Below the pieces are notes generated by a model. That model was given only the letters and a program-made list of their open reading frames with translations. It had not been told where the DNA came from and ran no database searches. Below, piece after piece: positions 17,126 through 24,437 of a stretch of 64,000 nucleotides of DNA (position 1 is its first letter; each line of letters opens with the position of its first letter). Source of the stretch: Rhodoferax saidenbachensis (GTDB taxonomy: Bacteria > Pseudomonadota > Gammaproteobacteria > Burkholderiales > Burkholderiaceae_C); the NCBI RefSeq assembly GCF_001955715.1, contig NZ_CP019239.1:2232001-2296000 (forward strand). The letters run 5' to 3'. The position numbers and the translations under genes are program-made.

Positions 17126-17983
17126 ATGCGCCCACCCATGACCACGCCAGAACCCAAGCCCCGCGGCCGCCGCCCCAAAGCGGAAGAACCCCAAGACACC
17201 CTGCCCGCCGACGACCGCTACCGCGCCCCCGCGCTGGACAAGGGCTTGGACATTCTGGAGCTGCTGGCCACCCAGCCGCACGGCCTGACGCGCGCCGAGA
17301 TCGTCAAGGAGATGGACCGCAGCGCCAGCGAGATCTACCGCATGCTGGAGCGCCTGGTGGCGCGCCAGTACGTCATGCGCAACCCGTCGGGTGACCGCTA
17401 CGCGCTCAGCCTCAAACTGTTTGCGCTTGCCAATATGCACCCGCCCCTGAGCCGCCTGATCAACCAGGCGTTACCGGTGATGGACGACTTTGCCCGCAAG
17501 GCCGAACAATCCTGCCACATGGGGGTGTACGACCGTGGCAATGTGCTGATTGGTGCGCAGATCAACAGCCCGCGCGGCTGGAGCTTTTCGGTGCAGCGCG
17601 GTGCGCGTGTGGGCCTGCTGGACACGGCATCGGGCCACCTGCTGCTGGCCTATGCCGACGCCGGCAGCTACCAGCGCATGCTGGCCGAACACACGCCGCT
17701 GGATGGTGAAGTGCCCATTACGGAGGAGAAGTTGCAGGCAACACTGGCCGCCATCCGCAAGGTCGGCTACCTGGAGCGGGACTCGGCCCAGTCCTTTGGT
17801 GTGGTGGACATCTCGTTCCCCATCCTCGGGCCCGACAACACCGCGCTGGCCACCCTCACCTGCCCCTACATCCGCCGCATCGACCGCCACGTGGGCCCCG
17901 AGATGGCCAACGTGCGCGAGTACCTGCGCGAAGCCGCCAAAGCCCTGTCCTTCACCCAAGGCATGGGCCGTGAAGTCGCCTAA
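17126..17983 (+). CDS. IclR-family transcriptional regulator
   Basis: Probable local regulator of the fucose operon. The 285-residue protein has an N-terminal winged helix (ALDKGLDILELLATQPHG ... SASEIYRMLERLVARQYV) and a C-terminal IclR effector-binding domain (SCHMGVYDRGNVLIGAQI ... LDTASGHLLLAYA). The start is uncertain: ATG at 17126 and at 17138 are both possible and neither has a strong ribosome site. The ORF also extends to a TTG at 17051, which would place coding sequence beside the operators. It is divergent from the operon and shares the 17001-17032 control region. Its stop codon lies at the edge of the left hipBA-flanking repeat. Confidence 0.88.
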   Translation: MRPPMTTPEPKPRGRRPKAEEPQDTLPADDRYRAPALDKGLDILELLATQPHGLTRAEIVKEMDRSASEIYRMLERLVARQYVMRNPSGDRYALSLKLFALANMHPPLSRLINQALPVMDDFARKAEQSCHMGVYDRGNVLIGAQINSPRGWSFSVQRGARVGLLDTASGHLLLAYADAGSYQRMLAEHTPLDGEVPITEEKLQATLAAIRKVGYLERDSAQSFGVVDISFPILGPDNTALATLTCPYIRRIDRHVGPEMANVREYLREAAKALSFTQGMGREVA

Positions 17984-18045
17984 AACGCTATTAATTTAGT
18001 AGCTTGTTGCGCATATGCCACGGGGGCTAGAGGCCAATTTGGCAC
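17984..18045. repeat. Interspersed repeat, family B, copy 1
   Basis: AT-rich start (CTATTAATTTAG), then GCGCATATGCCACGGGGGCTAG. Related copies lie at 19673-19734, 27431-27500, 39284-39343 and 47377-47440, the third and fourth in reverse orientation. Here it forms the left part of a direct repeat bounding the hipBA module. Confidence 0.8.
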
Positions 18046-18087
18046 TTATTTACGGGCTAGCCACACCCCAAACACCGTGAGCGCCAT
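18046..18087 (-). pseudogene. 3' fragment of a DMT transporter gene (left copy of the hipBA-flanking repeat)
   Basis: Read on the minus strand, these 42 bases encode MALTVFGVWLARK plus a stop. This is identical in protein to the end of the intact DMT transporter at 19735-20622. The two DNA copies differ at three positions, all synonymous. Homology stops just upstream, so only the gene end is present. Confidence 0.8.
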
Positions 18088-18122
18088 GCCCGACATGCCC
18101 GACATTTCGTTATCGGGGGCGA

Positions 18123-19343
18123 TCACGGTATGTCCAGGAAGACTTCCTTGAGCATGTACGTGCAATGCTGGATAGCTGCCACCACATGCGGGATGGACTC
18201 TGCCACTTCGGCTTCTCGCCGGATCACCATCTCGGCGGTCAATATCAACCGCTGCACCCTGTCACGCGGGTCTGCCACCTGGCATACCTTGGCAAAATCC
18301 AACAGCCCCTGGCGGGCCGCAAAGAAGGACTTCTGCCCGCACAAATCCAGGGCCAATACGTCTTCGGGAATGTAGGCCGTGGTGTTGACCAGATCAAACG
18401 CTGGCGCCAGGCGGCAGTCGTTCGTAGTGGGGTCGGTATAAAGCAGGCCAAAGTTTTTCAGATGCGCATCGCCATTGCCCACCACGCACGACAGCGCCAC
18501 CATATCGAAAAGCGCCAGCAAGGACGGCATGACATGGGGGCCAGAGACAAACGCCTCCACCAGCTTGGCCACATGGGTGTAGCTGGTTTTGTATTTCTCG
18601 CGCGATGAAAACCCGGCCAACACCGCCATGTCCTCAAACCCAATGGGCGTGCCATCGGGCGCTCTGTCAAACCGCTGCATGACAAACAGCTCTTTGTTGT
18701 CTGACAAATAAAACTCTGGCACTGCCAAGCCTGATTCTTTGGCGATGCTCATGCACAGAAACTCGTTCGCCGCCAAGCCTGGGTATTCCTGGCGACCACT
18801 CTTCACAATCAGGTCCGACGTGCGCACGGTGGCCTTGGAAGATGCTGGCTCCATCGCATGGGAGGCCACCGCCTGTGGCACCAACACCTTGGGCTGCACA
18901 CCCGAAATACCAGTGCGGTAGATGTACTTGTCCACCAGTTCGGCAAACAAACTCTCCGTGCCATCCCAGGCCAGTATTTCGTCAAGCCGCTCGCCCTTGC
19001 CCTGCGCGTTCGCCAATGGATTCACAAAATCGGACTGCACCGCGACGCGGCCAATGGGTGCCTGCCCGCCAGACAGGGCCAGCAGCAACATGGGCTCCAG
19101 GTTGACGATTTTGGCCAGGCGATTCTGCAGTTGCTCCAGCAAAAAACCTTCCGGCAAATTCATCTGAAAAATGGGGTGCAAGGCCCCGTGCGCATATTGC
19201 GCCTTACGCACCGGCATGGTCAGGCTGACTGCCGCGCCAGCAGGGGCCGCGCCATAGCCGAACAGAAACTGCCCCTGCTCCTGCGTCAATTCCCCCGCAT
19301 CACCCTGGGGCGTGCTGACGCGCAGGTGCGTGGCTGCTTTCAT
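18123..19343 (-). CDS. hipA: HipA-family serine/threonine kinase toxin
   Basis: Toxin of a type II toxin-antitoxin pair. HipA kinases phosphorylate glutamyl-tRNA synthetase or a similar target, causing dormancy. The 406-residue protein has an N-terminal HipA subdomain (PIFQMNLPEG), TGISGVQPKVLV near residue 140, the catalytic loop NGDAHLKNFGLLY, and the metal-binding segment APAFDLVNTT. All key kinase motifs appear intact. The gene overlaps hipB by 4 bp (ATGA), as in known pairs. The module lies between two direct repeats, a sign of acquisition or recombination. The target is not known. Confidence 0.9.
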   Translation of the reverse strand: MKAATHLRVSTPQGDAGELTQEQGQFLFGYGAAPAGAAVSLTMPVRKAQYAHGALHPIFQMNLPEGFLLEQLQNRLAKIVNLEPMLLLALSGGQAPIGRVAVQSDFVNPLANAQGKGERLDEILAWDGTESLFAELVDKYIYRTGISGVQPKVLVPQAVASHAMEPASSKATVRTSDLIVKSGRQEYPGLAANEFLCMSIAKESGLAVPEFYLSDNKELFVMQRFDRAPDGTPIGFEDMAVLAGFSSREKYKTSYTHVAKLVEAFVSGPHVMPSLLALFDMVALSCVVGNGDAHLKNFGLLYTDPTTNDCRLAPAFDLVNTTAYIPEDVLALDLCGQKSFFAARQGLLDFAKVCQVADPRDRVQRLILTAEMVIRREAEVAESIPHVVAAIQHCTYMLKEVFLDIP

Positions 19344-19588
19344 TGGAAGTCTTTCAGCTCATCCAGCGTGGGCCGGGTACGGGGCGACAGGGTTAATTCA
19401 GCACCCAGTGCGCCGGCCAGTCGGGCGTAGCTCTCTATCGCCACCGAGCTGCGCCCCGCTTCTATCGCAATCACTTTCAGCCGCGTTACACCTGCCAGAC
19501 CCGCCAGCGCCTCTTGGGTCAGGCCCCGGTTCGTGCGCATGGCTTTAAAGGTTTGCCCCAGTTTTTGGAGGTGAAAGGACTGATCCAT
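19340..19588 (-). CDS. hipB: HipB-family antitoxin, helix-turn-helix
   Basis: Antitoxin and autorepressor of the HipBA pair. The 82-residue protein is a single Xre/Cro-type HTH domain (FKAMRTNRGLTQEALAGLAG ... VIAIEAGRSSVAIESYARLA). It is the first gene of the pair and overlaps hipA by 4 bp. The upstream region is AT-rich, unlike the surrounding GC-rich DNA. It contains TATCGATA at 19590-19597 and a second CATGTAT at 19616-19622 repeating the bases at the start codon, which are possible operator elements. These sites are suggestive only. Confidence 0.88.
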   Translation of the reverse strand: MDQSFHLQKLGQTFKAMRTNRGLTQEALAGLAGVTRLKVIAIEAGRSSVAIESYARLAGALGAELTLSPRTRPTLDELKDFQ

Positions 19589-19672
19589 GTATCGATAATA
19601 ATACTTTTATGAAAACATGTATAGCAAACAAAACATTTTGTGGCCATGCACCACTAAAACCAAACCGCCTAA

Positions 19673-19734
19673 AACGCTATTAATTTAGCAGCTGTTCGCG
19701 CATATTCCACGGGGGCTAGAGGCCCATTTGGCAC
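19673..19734. repeat. Interspersed repeat, family B, copy 2
   Basis: Same family as 17984-18045, and with the following 42 bases it forms the right direct repeat around hipBA. It lies immediately downstream of the DMT transporter stop codon. Confidence 0.8.
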
Positions 19735-20622
19735 TTATTTACGGGCTAGCCACACGCCAAACACGGTCAGCGCCATGCCCAGCAGCGCCAGCCCGGTGAG
19801 CGTCTCGCCAAACAGCGCCCAGGCCACCAGCGCCGTGCACGGCGGCACCAGGTAAAACAGGCTGGCCACATTCACCGCGCTGCCATTGCGTATGAGCACG
19901 TTGAGCAGACTCACCGCACCCAGCGAGAGCACCAGCACCAGCCACGCCAGCGCAAACACAAACGAACCCGTCCAGTGGATCTGCATGGTCTCCGTCAGGC
20001 TGGCCACCAGCCCGGTAGCCACCAGGCACGGCAGAAACTGGATGACCGAGCCAGTGCGCAGGTCAAACGACTGGCAATACCGCTTCTGGTACAGCGTGCC
20101 CGCCGTAATGGCCAGCAATGCCACAACCACCGGCAGCAACATGGCCCACAACGTGCCGCCGCTGGCGCCAGCCACCACCTTGTGCGCCACCACCAGGCCC
20201 ACGCCCACAAACCCCAGCGCCAGACCCAGCCATTGCGCGGGCCGCACCCGCTCGCCGAGGAATGCCCCAGCGCCCAACGCGGTCAGCACCGGCTGCAAAC
20301 CCACCACCAGCGCTGCCACGCCCGCAGGCAGCCCGTGCCCAATGGCCACAAACACCCCGCCCAGATACACCGCATGCACCAGCAGGCCCGAGACGCCTAT
20401 GTGCAGCCACTCCCGCTGGGTGCGCGGCCAGGGCGCCCGCGTGTACCAGGCCACCGCGGCCATGAACACCAGCACGATGGCATAACGCAAGCTCAAAAAC
20501 GTCAGCGGCTCCGCATCAGGCAGGCCAAACTTGGCACCGATAAAGCCGGTGCTCCACAGCGCGACGAACAACAGGGGGTAGAGAGAAGTAAGGGCGCTTT
20601 GGCGCGCGGAAGGAATGCTCAT
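19735..20622 (-). CDS. EamA/DMT-superfamily transporter
   Basis: A 295-residue inner-membrane protein with ten predicted helices in two EamA repeats. The first repeat includes LFVALWSTGFIGAKFGLPD, and the second ends with GETLTGLALLGMALTVFGVW. Members export small metabolites or amino acids; the substrate cannot be read from sequence. The ATG at 20622 is the first in frame. The last 13 codons are duplicated at 18046-18087 on the far side of hipBA, so this locus took part in the recombination that placed the toxin-antitoxin module. Confidence 0.85.
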   Translation of the reverse strand: MSIPSARQSALTSLYPLLFVALWSTGFIGAKFGLPDAEPLTFLSLRYAIVLVFMAAVAWYTRAPWPRTQREWLHIGVSGLLVHAVYLGGVFVAIGHGLPAGVAALVVGLQPVLTALGAGAFLGERVRPAQWLGLALGFVGVGLVVAHKVVAGASGGTLWAMLLPVVVALLAITAGTLYQKRYCQSFDLRTGSVIQFLPCLVATGLVASLTETMQIHWTGSFVFALAWLVLVLSLGAVSLLNVLIRNGSAVNVASLFYLVPPCTALVAWALFGETLTGLALLGMALTVFGVWLARK

Positions 20623-20831
20623 CCCTGAATCTTATCGGGGGCTTGGGGTGTGGTTTGGTTGAGGGGTGTTGGTGGGGACTTTGGAAACGACCTGAAACGG
20701 ACGTCCGCAAACTGCGAAAACATTTCGACGCTGCATGCTTGGGTTGCAAGCACGTCAAGGATATTGCTGTGGCAAGAACTACTGGACGCCGTATGCATGA
20801 AGTAGAAATTCGCAAGGAACCGCAACCGCCC

Positions 20832-21098
20832 CTACCTGGGCATGAATCGTCGTTCGAGGATTTCTGGGAGAGACGAAAGCTTTGGCACCACCGTAGTTCC
20901 AAACCTATCGACCTGTCTAGCCACGTAATTCGCCATGAACCCGTCTGCTCTAAATACATCTACATAAGGTGCATAGGCTGCATGCAGAGCATCGACAAAA
21001 TCGCTGTCCTTCGGTTTGCGCTGATTCTCGAAAGTTATCGAACGCCAGGCAGAGTGCAAGGAGCGGATCGCCGCCGAAAGTCCAGGGCAGCACTTACC
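20832..21098 (-). pseudogene. Decayed 3' remnant of an unrecognised gene
   Basis: The 643-bp gap between the DMT transporter and bactofilin genes has no intact gene. A minus-strand frame opens after a TAG at 21099 and runs to 20832. It reads like the C-terminus of a folded protein (DFVDALHAAYAPYVDVFRAD, VARQVDRFGTTVVPKL), without any proper start or N-terminal domain. The sequence around it is lower in GC than its neighbours. I cannot name the parent family. A real small protein starting at TTG 21059 is the alternative. Confidence 0.4.
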
Positions 21099-21265
21099 CT
21101 ATCCGGAAGCAGGCCTTTACCAAACACCCATGCAAAATCGTTATGTGCGATGCCCCACATACGTAACATTTGATGGCATTTGAACCAGGGATGTTGCAAT
21201 TGATCGAGGGTTACTACTGAGTCGCGGGGCTAGTATCAATTCTTCCCTTTTTTGAAAGAATCCGG

Positions 21266-21841
21266 ATGACCATGCAAGCCCCCTTCTTTGGCAAACGTCC
21301 CACCGATATGCCCCCTGCCCGCCCCGCCCCAGGTCAACCCAACGCAATGCAAGAGCCCGGCGCTGGCGCCCGAGCAAGCGCCCCGGTTCCACCAAAACCA
21401 GCGACCACGACACAGCCTTCTTCCAGCGGCGCCACGTCGCCCAACCTCTCGGGTGCGCCCACCAAAGAAGGCGGCAGCAAGCTGACCGTGGGCCCCAACA
21501 TCAAACTCAAAGGCGTGGAGATCACCGATTGCGACACCCTGGTGGTGGAGGGAACGGTGGAAGCGACGATGGACTCGCGCGTGATGCACATCACAGAGCA
21601 TGGCGCGTTTCAGGGATCGGCCGAGATTGACTATGCCGAGATCCACGGCGAATTCAACGGTGACCTGACCGTGCGCGAGAAGCTGGTGATTTACTCCACC
21701 GGCCGCGTGAGCGGCAATATCCGCTACGGCAAGGTCATCATTCAGGAAGGTGGCCAGTTGCGCGGTGACATCCAGTTTCGCGCGGCCAATGACGCCAAGG
21801 TGTTGCCGCCCACCAGAACGAACCTGCTGACCGCTGCGTAA
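21266..21841 (+). CDS. bactofilin (polymer-forming cytoskeletal protein)
   Basis: Bactofilins self-assemble into nucleotide-free filaments used in cell shape, polar organisation or envelope work. The 191-residue protein has a Pro/Ala/Ser-rich disordered N-terminus (residues 1-70) and a beta-helix bactofilin domain from about 73 to 180. The beta-helix strands repeat with the pattern KGVEITDCDTLVVEGTVEA and AEIHGEFNGDLTVREKLVIY. A strong terminator follows 28 bp after the stop, so it looks monocistronic. The sequence upstream is the degenerate region with no operon partner. Confidence 0.93.
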   Translation: MTMQAPFFGKRPTDMPPARPAPGQPNAMQEPGAGARASAPVPPKPATTTQPSSSGATSPNLSGAPTKEGGSKLTVGPNIKLKGVEITDCDTLVVEGTVEATMDSRVMHITEHGAFQGSAEIDYAEIHGEFNGDLTVREKLVIYSTGRVSGNIRYGKVIIQEGGQLRGDIQFRAANDAKVLPPTRTNLLTAA

Positions 21842-21869
21842 CGCGAGGCAAGGCCACGCTGGGCCCATA

Positions 21870-21900
21870 AAAAAAGGCTGGCATGAAGCCAGCCTTTTTG
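21870..21900 (+). terminator. Rho-independent terminator after bactofilin
   Basis: Stem AAAAAGGCTGGC / GCCAGCCTTTTT with a short loop, with an A-tract on one side and a T-tract on the other. It can serve both strands, but it is closest to the bactofilin stop. Confidence 0.88.
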
Positions 21901-21924
21901 CGCCCCGAGGAAGTGCTGAACAAG

Positions 21925-21985
21925 TCCGTTCGCCCCTTGCAAATCAAGAACTGGGAGAGGGCTTCGACAGGCTCAGCCCGAACGG
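21925..21985. repeat. Interspersed inverted repeat, family A, copy 2
   Basis: The left arm CCGTTCGCCCC is shortened. The right arm GCTTCGACAGGCTCAGCCCG with AACGGAGGTA is intact. It lies between the bactofilin terminator and the convergent stop of the large reductase gene. Confidence 0.8.
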
Positions 21986-22025
21986 AGGTACTTGTTTAGC
22001 ACCGCCCAGGGGTGCGTGCGCACAC

Positions 22026-24314
22026 TCAAGCGGCCTTCTTGCGCGGCTTGGTAGCCACGGCGGCTTTCTTCGCTGGTGCTTTTTGGGCGACGACCTTTTT
22101 GGCAGGCGCCTTCTTTGCAGGGGCTTTCTTCGCCGCAACCACCTTCACCGCCGCCTTCTTGGCTGCAGGCTTGGGCTTCACTGCGGGTGCTGCTTTCTTG
22201 GCCGGGGCTTTGGCTGCAGCCTTGGGCTTGGCAACGCCTTTGGTGGTTGCTTTGGCTGTTGCTGCGGGGGCCGCGCTGCTGCCGTTCCAGGTCAGGCGGG
22301 CCTTCTTGGCCAGCTTGACCACGTTGGCGATGGCATCGTCGCTGAACACGCCGTTGACGCCCGAGATGGCCGCCAGCTTCATGCCGTGTTTCAGGCCCAG
22401 CTTGTAGATCTCCTTGACCTTTTCCCACTCGGTGTCGCGGCCTACGGTGAACACTTCAAAGCGGCCCTCCAGCGCCAGCACGATGGTTTCGGCCAGGCAG
22501 GCGTAGATCACGTTGGGTGGCAGGCCAATGCTTTTAAGGCCCTTGACCTTGGTTGGCAGATCGATCTCGCCGGATTCGATGACCAACACGTCGGGGCGCT
22601 TGGCCACGTCGGATGCGGGCAAGTCCAGCGGCCGGGCCACGTCGGTGATCACGCAGCCGGGCTTGACCCGCATGATGTCCAGAATTTCTTTGCCGGCACC
22701 CGAGGTGGATGTGACGATCATGTCCATGTCGGCCAGCAGATCGTTGTAGTTGATCGTGGTGAAGACCTTGGCGTCTGGTGTTTCCTTCAGGATGGAGGCC
22801 TTCAGCTCGTCGAGCTTGCTCAGCGTACGACCAGCAAGATAAACCTCGTCAAACGACATGGCCAACAAGCGTGCACTGACCGAGCCAATGGAGCCGGATG
22901 CACCGATCACCATGGTTTTGGCAGCCACTTTTTTGTTGTGCGTGTTCACCTTCAGCAGGCCCATACGGCGCATGGCGTCGGCCGCAGCCCACAACGCGCC
23001 CGATGCAGAGTAGCTGTTGCCGGTGGTGATAGGCAGGCTGGAGCGGCGTGCCACGGTCACACCGGCGTCGCCCACCACCTTGGTGAAGGCGCCCAGGCCC
23101 ATGATCTGCGCGCCCATCTTTTCTGCGATCTTGGAAGCTTGCAGCAAACGGCGGTAGGTGAACTCGGGGCTGCGCGACAGCATTTCCTTGGGCGTGCCGC
23201 CCACGCTGATCAACCAGCCTTCGGCCTCGGCACCGGTGGGCGAGATGATGTTGCTCATCTTGCAATACACCATGGGTGGCATATGGGCAGCAAAGGTCTC
23301 GATCTTGTCCATCACGTATTTGGGTGTGGACTTCGGAATCGGGAAGGCGTTGCGGATGTAGTTCTGGCTCAGCGGGTGGATCACAAACGCAAAACGGCGG
23401 ATGTTGCGGAACTTGCCCGTGGGGTGCAGCAGGCGCGGCGTGATGTGGAGTTCGTCCAGGATTTCCTCAAAGTCGTCGTCAGACACTTCTTCGGGCTGTT
23501 TCTCCAGCGCAGCCAGGATCATGGCTTCAATGGTGTTGATACCCACCACTTCGTCAAACAGCTTGGGCGACACATCGATCACCAGGTTGACCTTGTGTTT
23601 CTTGAAGAACGCCAGGCGCTCGTCATCCACGGCGGAGGTGATGAGGGTTTTGCCTTCCAGGTTGCCATCGGCGGTGACGGCCTGGATCTCGCCAAACGTG
23701 CCCACCACCACATGCGACTTGGCCACGGCGGCAGCCACGCGCTTTTTCTTGAAGTTGGCCAGCGAAGACTCCAGAACTTCGCCCGGTGTATTGCTCAGTA
23801 CCAGCTTGCTGCCCTTGGCGAATAGTTCCAGTTGGTCCAGCGAACCCAGCATGGCGGGTGCGCCGGTCTGGAAGATCGCGTCGGCAAAACTCAGGTTCTT
23901 GGTGTAGTCGGACATGGCCACGGCCATGTCGTAGTTGCGCATGCCCGATAGGAACAGCACCAGATTGTTGTTGAAGTAGTTGCCCAGCTCTTTTTGCACG
24001 TGGCGCACGGCGCGCACCTGCAGCAGGCGGCGCAGTGTGGCGCCAGTGGTGACGGGCACGCGGGTGACCACATTGGTCAGGCGCTTGGTTTCCTTGTTCT
24101 CAATGGTGCGCAGGCCCACCTGGTAGTGGTCGCTGATCTCGCCCAGGCCAATGGCGTCTACCGTAGCCTGCTGGCGGCGCATCAGTTCCCAGGCCTTGCC
24201 GGTGTCCATGTCGGCGCCCAGACGGCTGACGGAAAACTGCTGCCCCAGGAATTGGGTCTTGAACTCGTAATCCTGCTTGGAAGAACCCAGGGTCACGCTC
24301 ACTACTTTTTTCAT
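22026..24314 (-). CDS. acyl-ACP-reductase-like multidomain protein with basic Lys/Ala tail
   Basis: A 762-residue protein. Residues about 330-670 resemble cyanobacterial long-chain acyl-ACP reductase, with aligned segments GLGAFTKVV, TTGNSYSASG, the NAD(P) motif VIGASGSIGS, and YACLAE. Cys606 in that last motif matches the catalytic Cys294 of the Synechococcus enzyme. Residues 1-320 form an extra domain (KKVVSVTLGSSKQDYEF start) that recalls a family often labelled quinate 5-dehydrogenase. The last about 85 residues are a histone-H1/AlgP-like tail of PAKKA repeats. GAGGAGA before the ATG at 24314 fixes the start. The preceding gene on this strand is an iron alcohol dehydrogenase, which suggests a two-step reduction of a fatty acyl thioester. 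The activity is inference. Confidence 0.72.
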   Translation of the reverse strand: MKKVVSVTLGSSKQDYEFKTQFLGQQFSVSRLGADMDTGKAWELMRRQQATVDAIGLGEISDHYQVGLRTIENKETKRLTNVVTRVPVTTGATLRRLLQVRAVRHVQKELGNYFNNNLVLFLSGMRNYDMAVAMSDYTKNLSFADAIFQTGAPAMLGSLDQLELFAKGSKLVLSNTPGEVLESSLANFKKKRVAAAVAKSHVVVGTFGEIQAVTADGNLEGKTLITSAVDDERLAFFKKHKVNLVIDVSPKLFDEVVGINTIEAMILAALEKQPEEVSDDDFEEILDELHITPRLLHPTGKFRNIRRFAFVIHPLSQNYIRNAFPIPKSTPKYVMDKIETFAAHMPPMVYCKMSNIISPTGAEAEGWLISVGGTPKEMLSRSPEFTYRRLLQASKIAEKMGAQIMGLGAFTKVVGDAGVTVARRSSLPITTGNSYSASGALWAAADAMRRMGLLKVNTHNKKVAAKTMVIGASGSIGSVSARLLAMSFDEVYLAGRTLSKLDELKASILKETPDAKVFTTINYNDLLADMDMIVTSTSGAGKEILDIMRVKPGCVITDVARPLDLPASDVAKRPDVLVIESGEIDLPTKVKGLKSIGLPPNVIYACLAETIVLALEGRFEVFTVGRDTEWEKVKEIYKLGLKHGMKLAAISGVNGVFSDDAIANVVKLAKKARLTWNGSSAAPAATAKATTKGVAKPKAAAKAPAKKAAPAVKPKPAAKKAAVKVVAAKKAPAKKAPAKKVVAQKAPAKKAAVATKPRKKAA

Positions 24315-24387
24315 TGCTTCTCTCCTCGTGTATTGCAAGCGTCTCTTGGGAGGCGCTGACTCTTTATGCCCAATAAAACCTCAGAAA

Positions 24388-24437
24388 CCGTTCGCCCTGA
24401 GCCTGTCGAAGGGCTTCGACAGGCTCAGCCCGAACGG
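24388..24437. repeat. Interspersed inverted repeat, family A, copy 3
   Basis: The most compact copy: both arms are near-perfect inverted repeats (CCGTTCGCCCTGAGCCTG ... CAGGCTCAGCCCGAACGG). It abuts the stop codon of the alcohol dehydrogenase gene and lies in the 123-bp gap before the reductase gene. It could act as an intercistronic hairpin. Confidence 0.9.

Noticed and set aside
20643..21173. A 176-residue plus-strand gene
   Set aside because: It has no ribosome site, an odd composition and no recognisable motif. It overlaps a minus-strand frame that looks more protein-like.
22083..23825. A 580-residue plus-strand open frame
   Set aside because: It is antisense to the acyl-ACP-reductase-like gene; its His/Gly/Gln-rich composition is typical of shadow frames.
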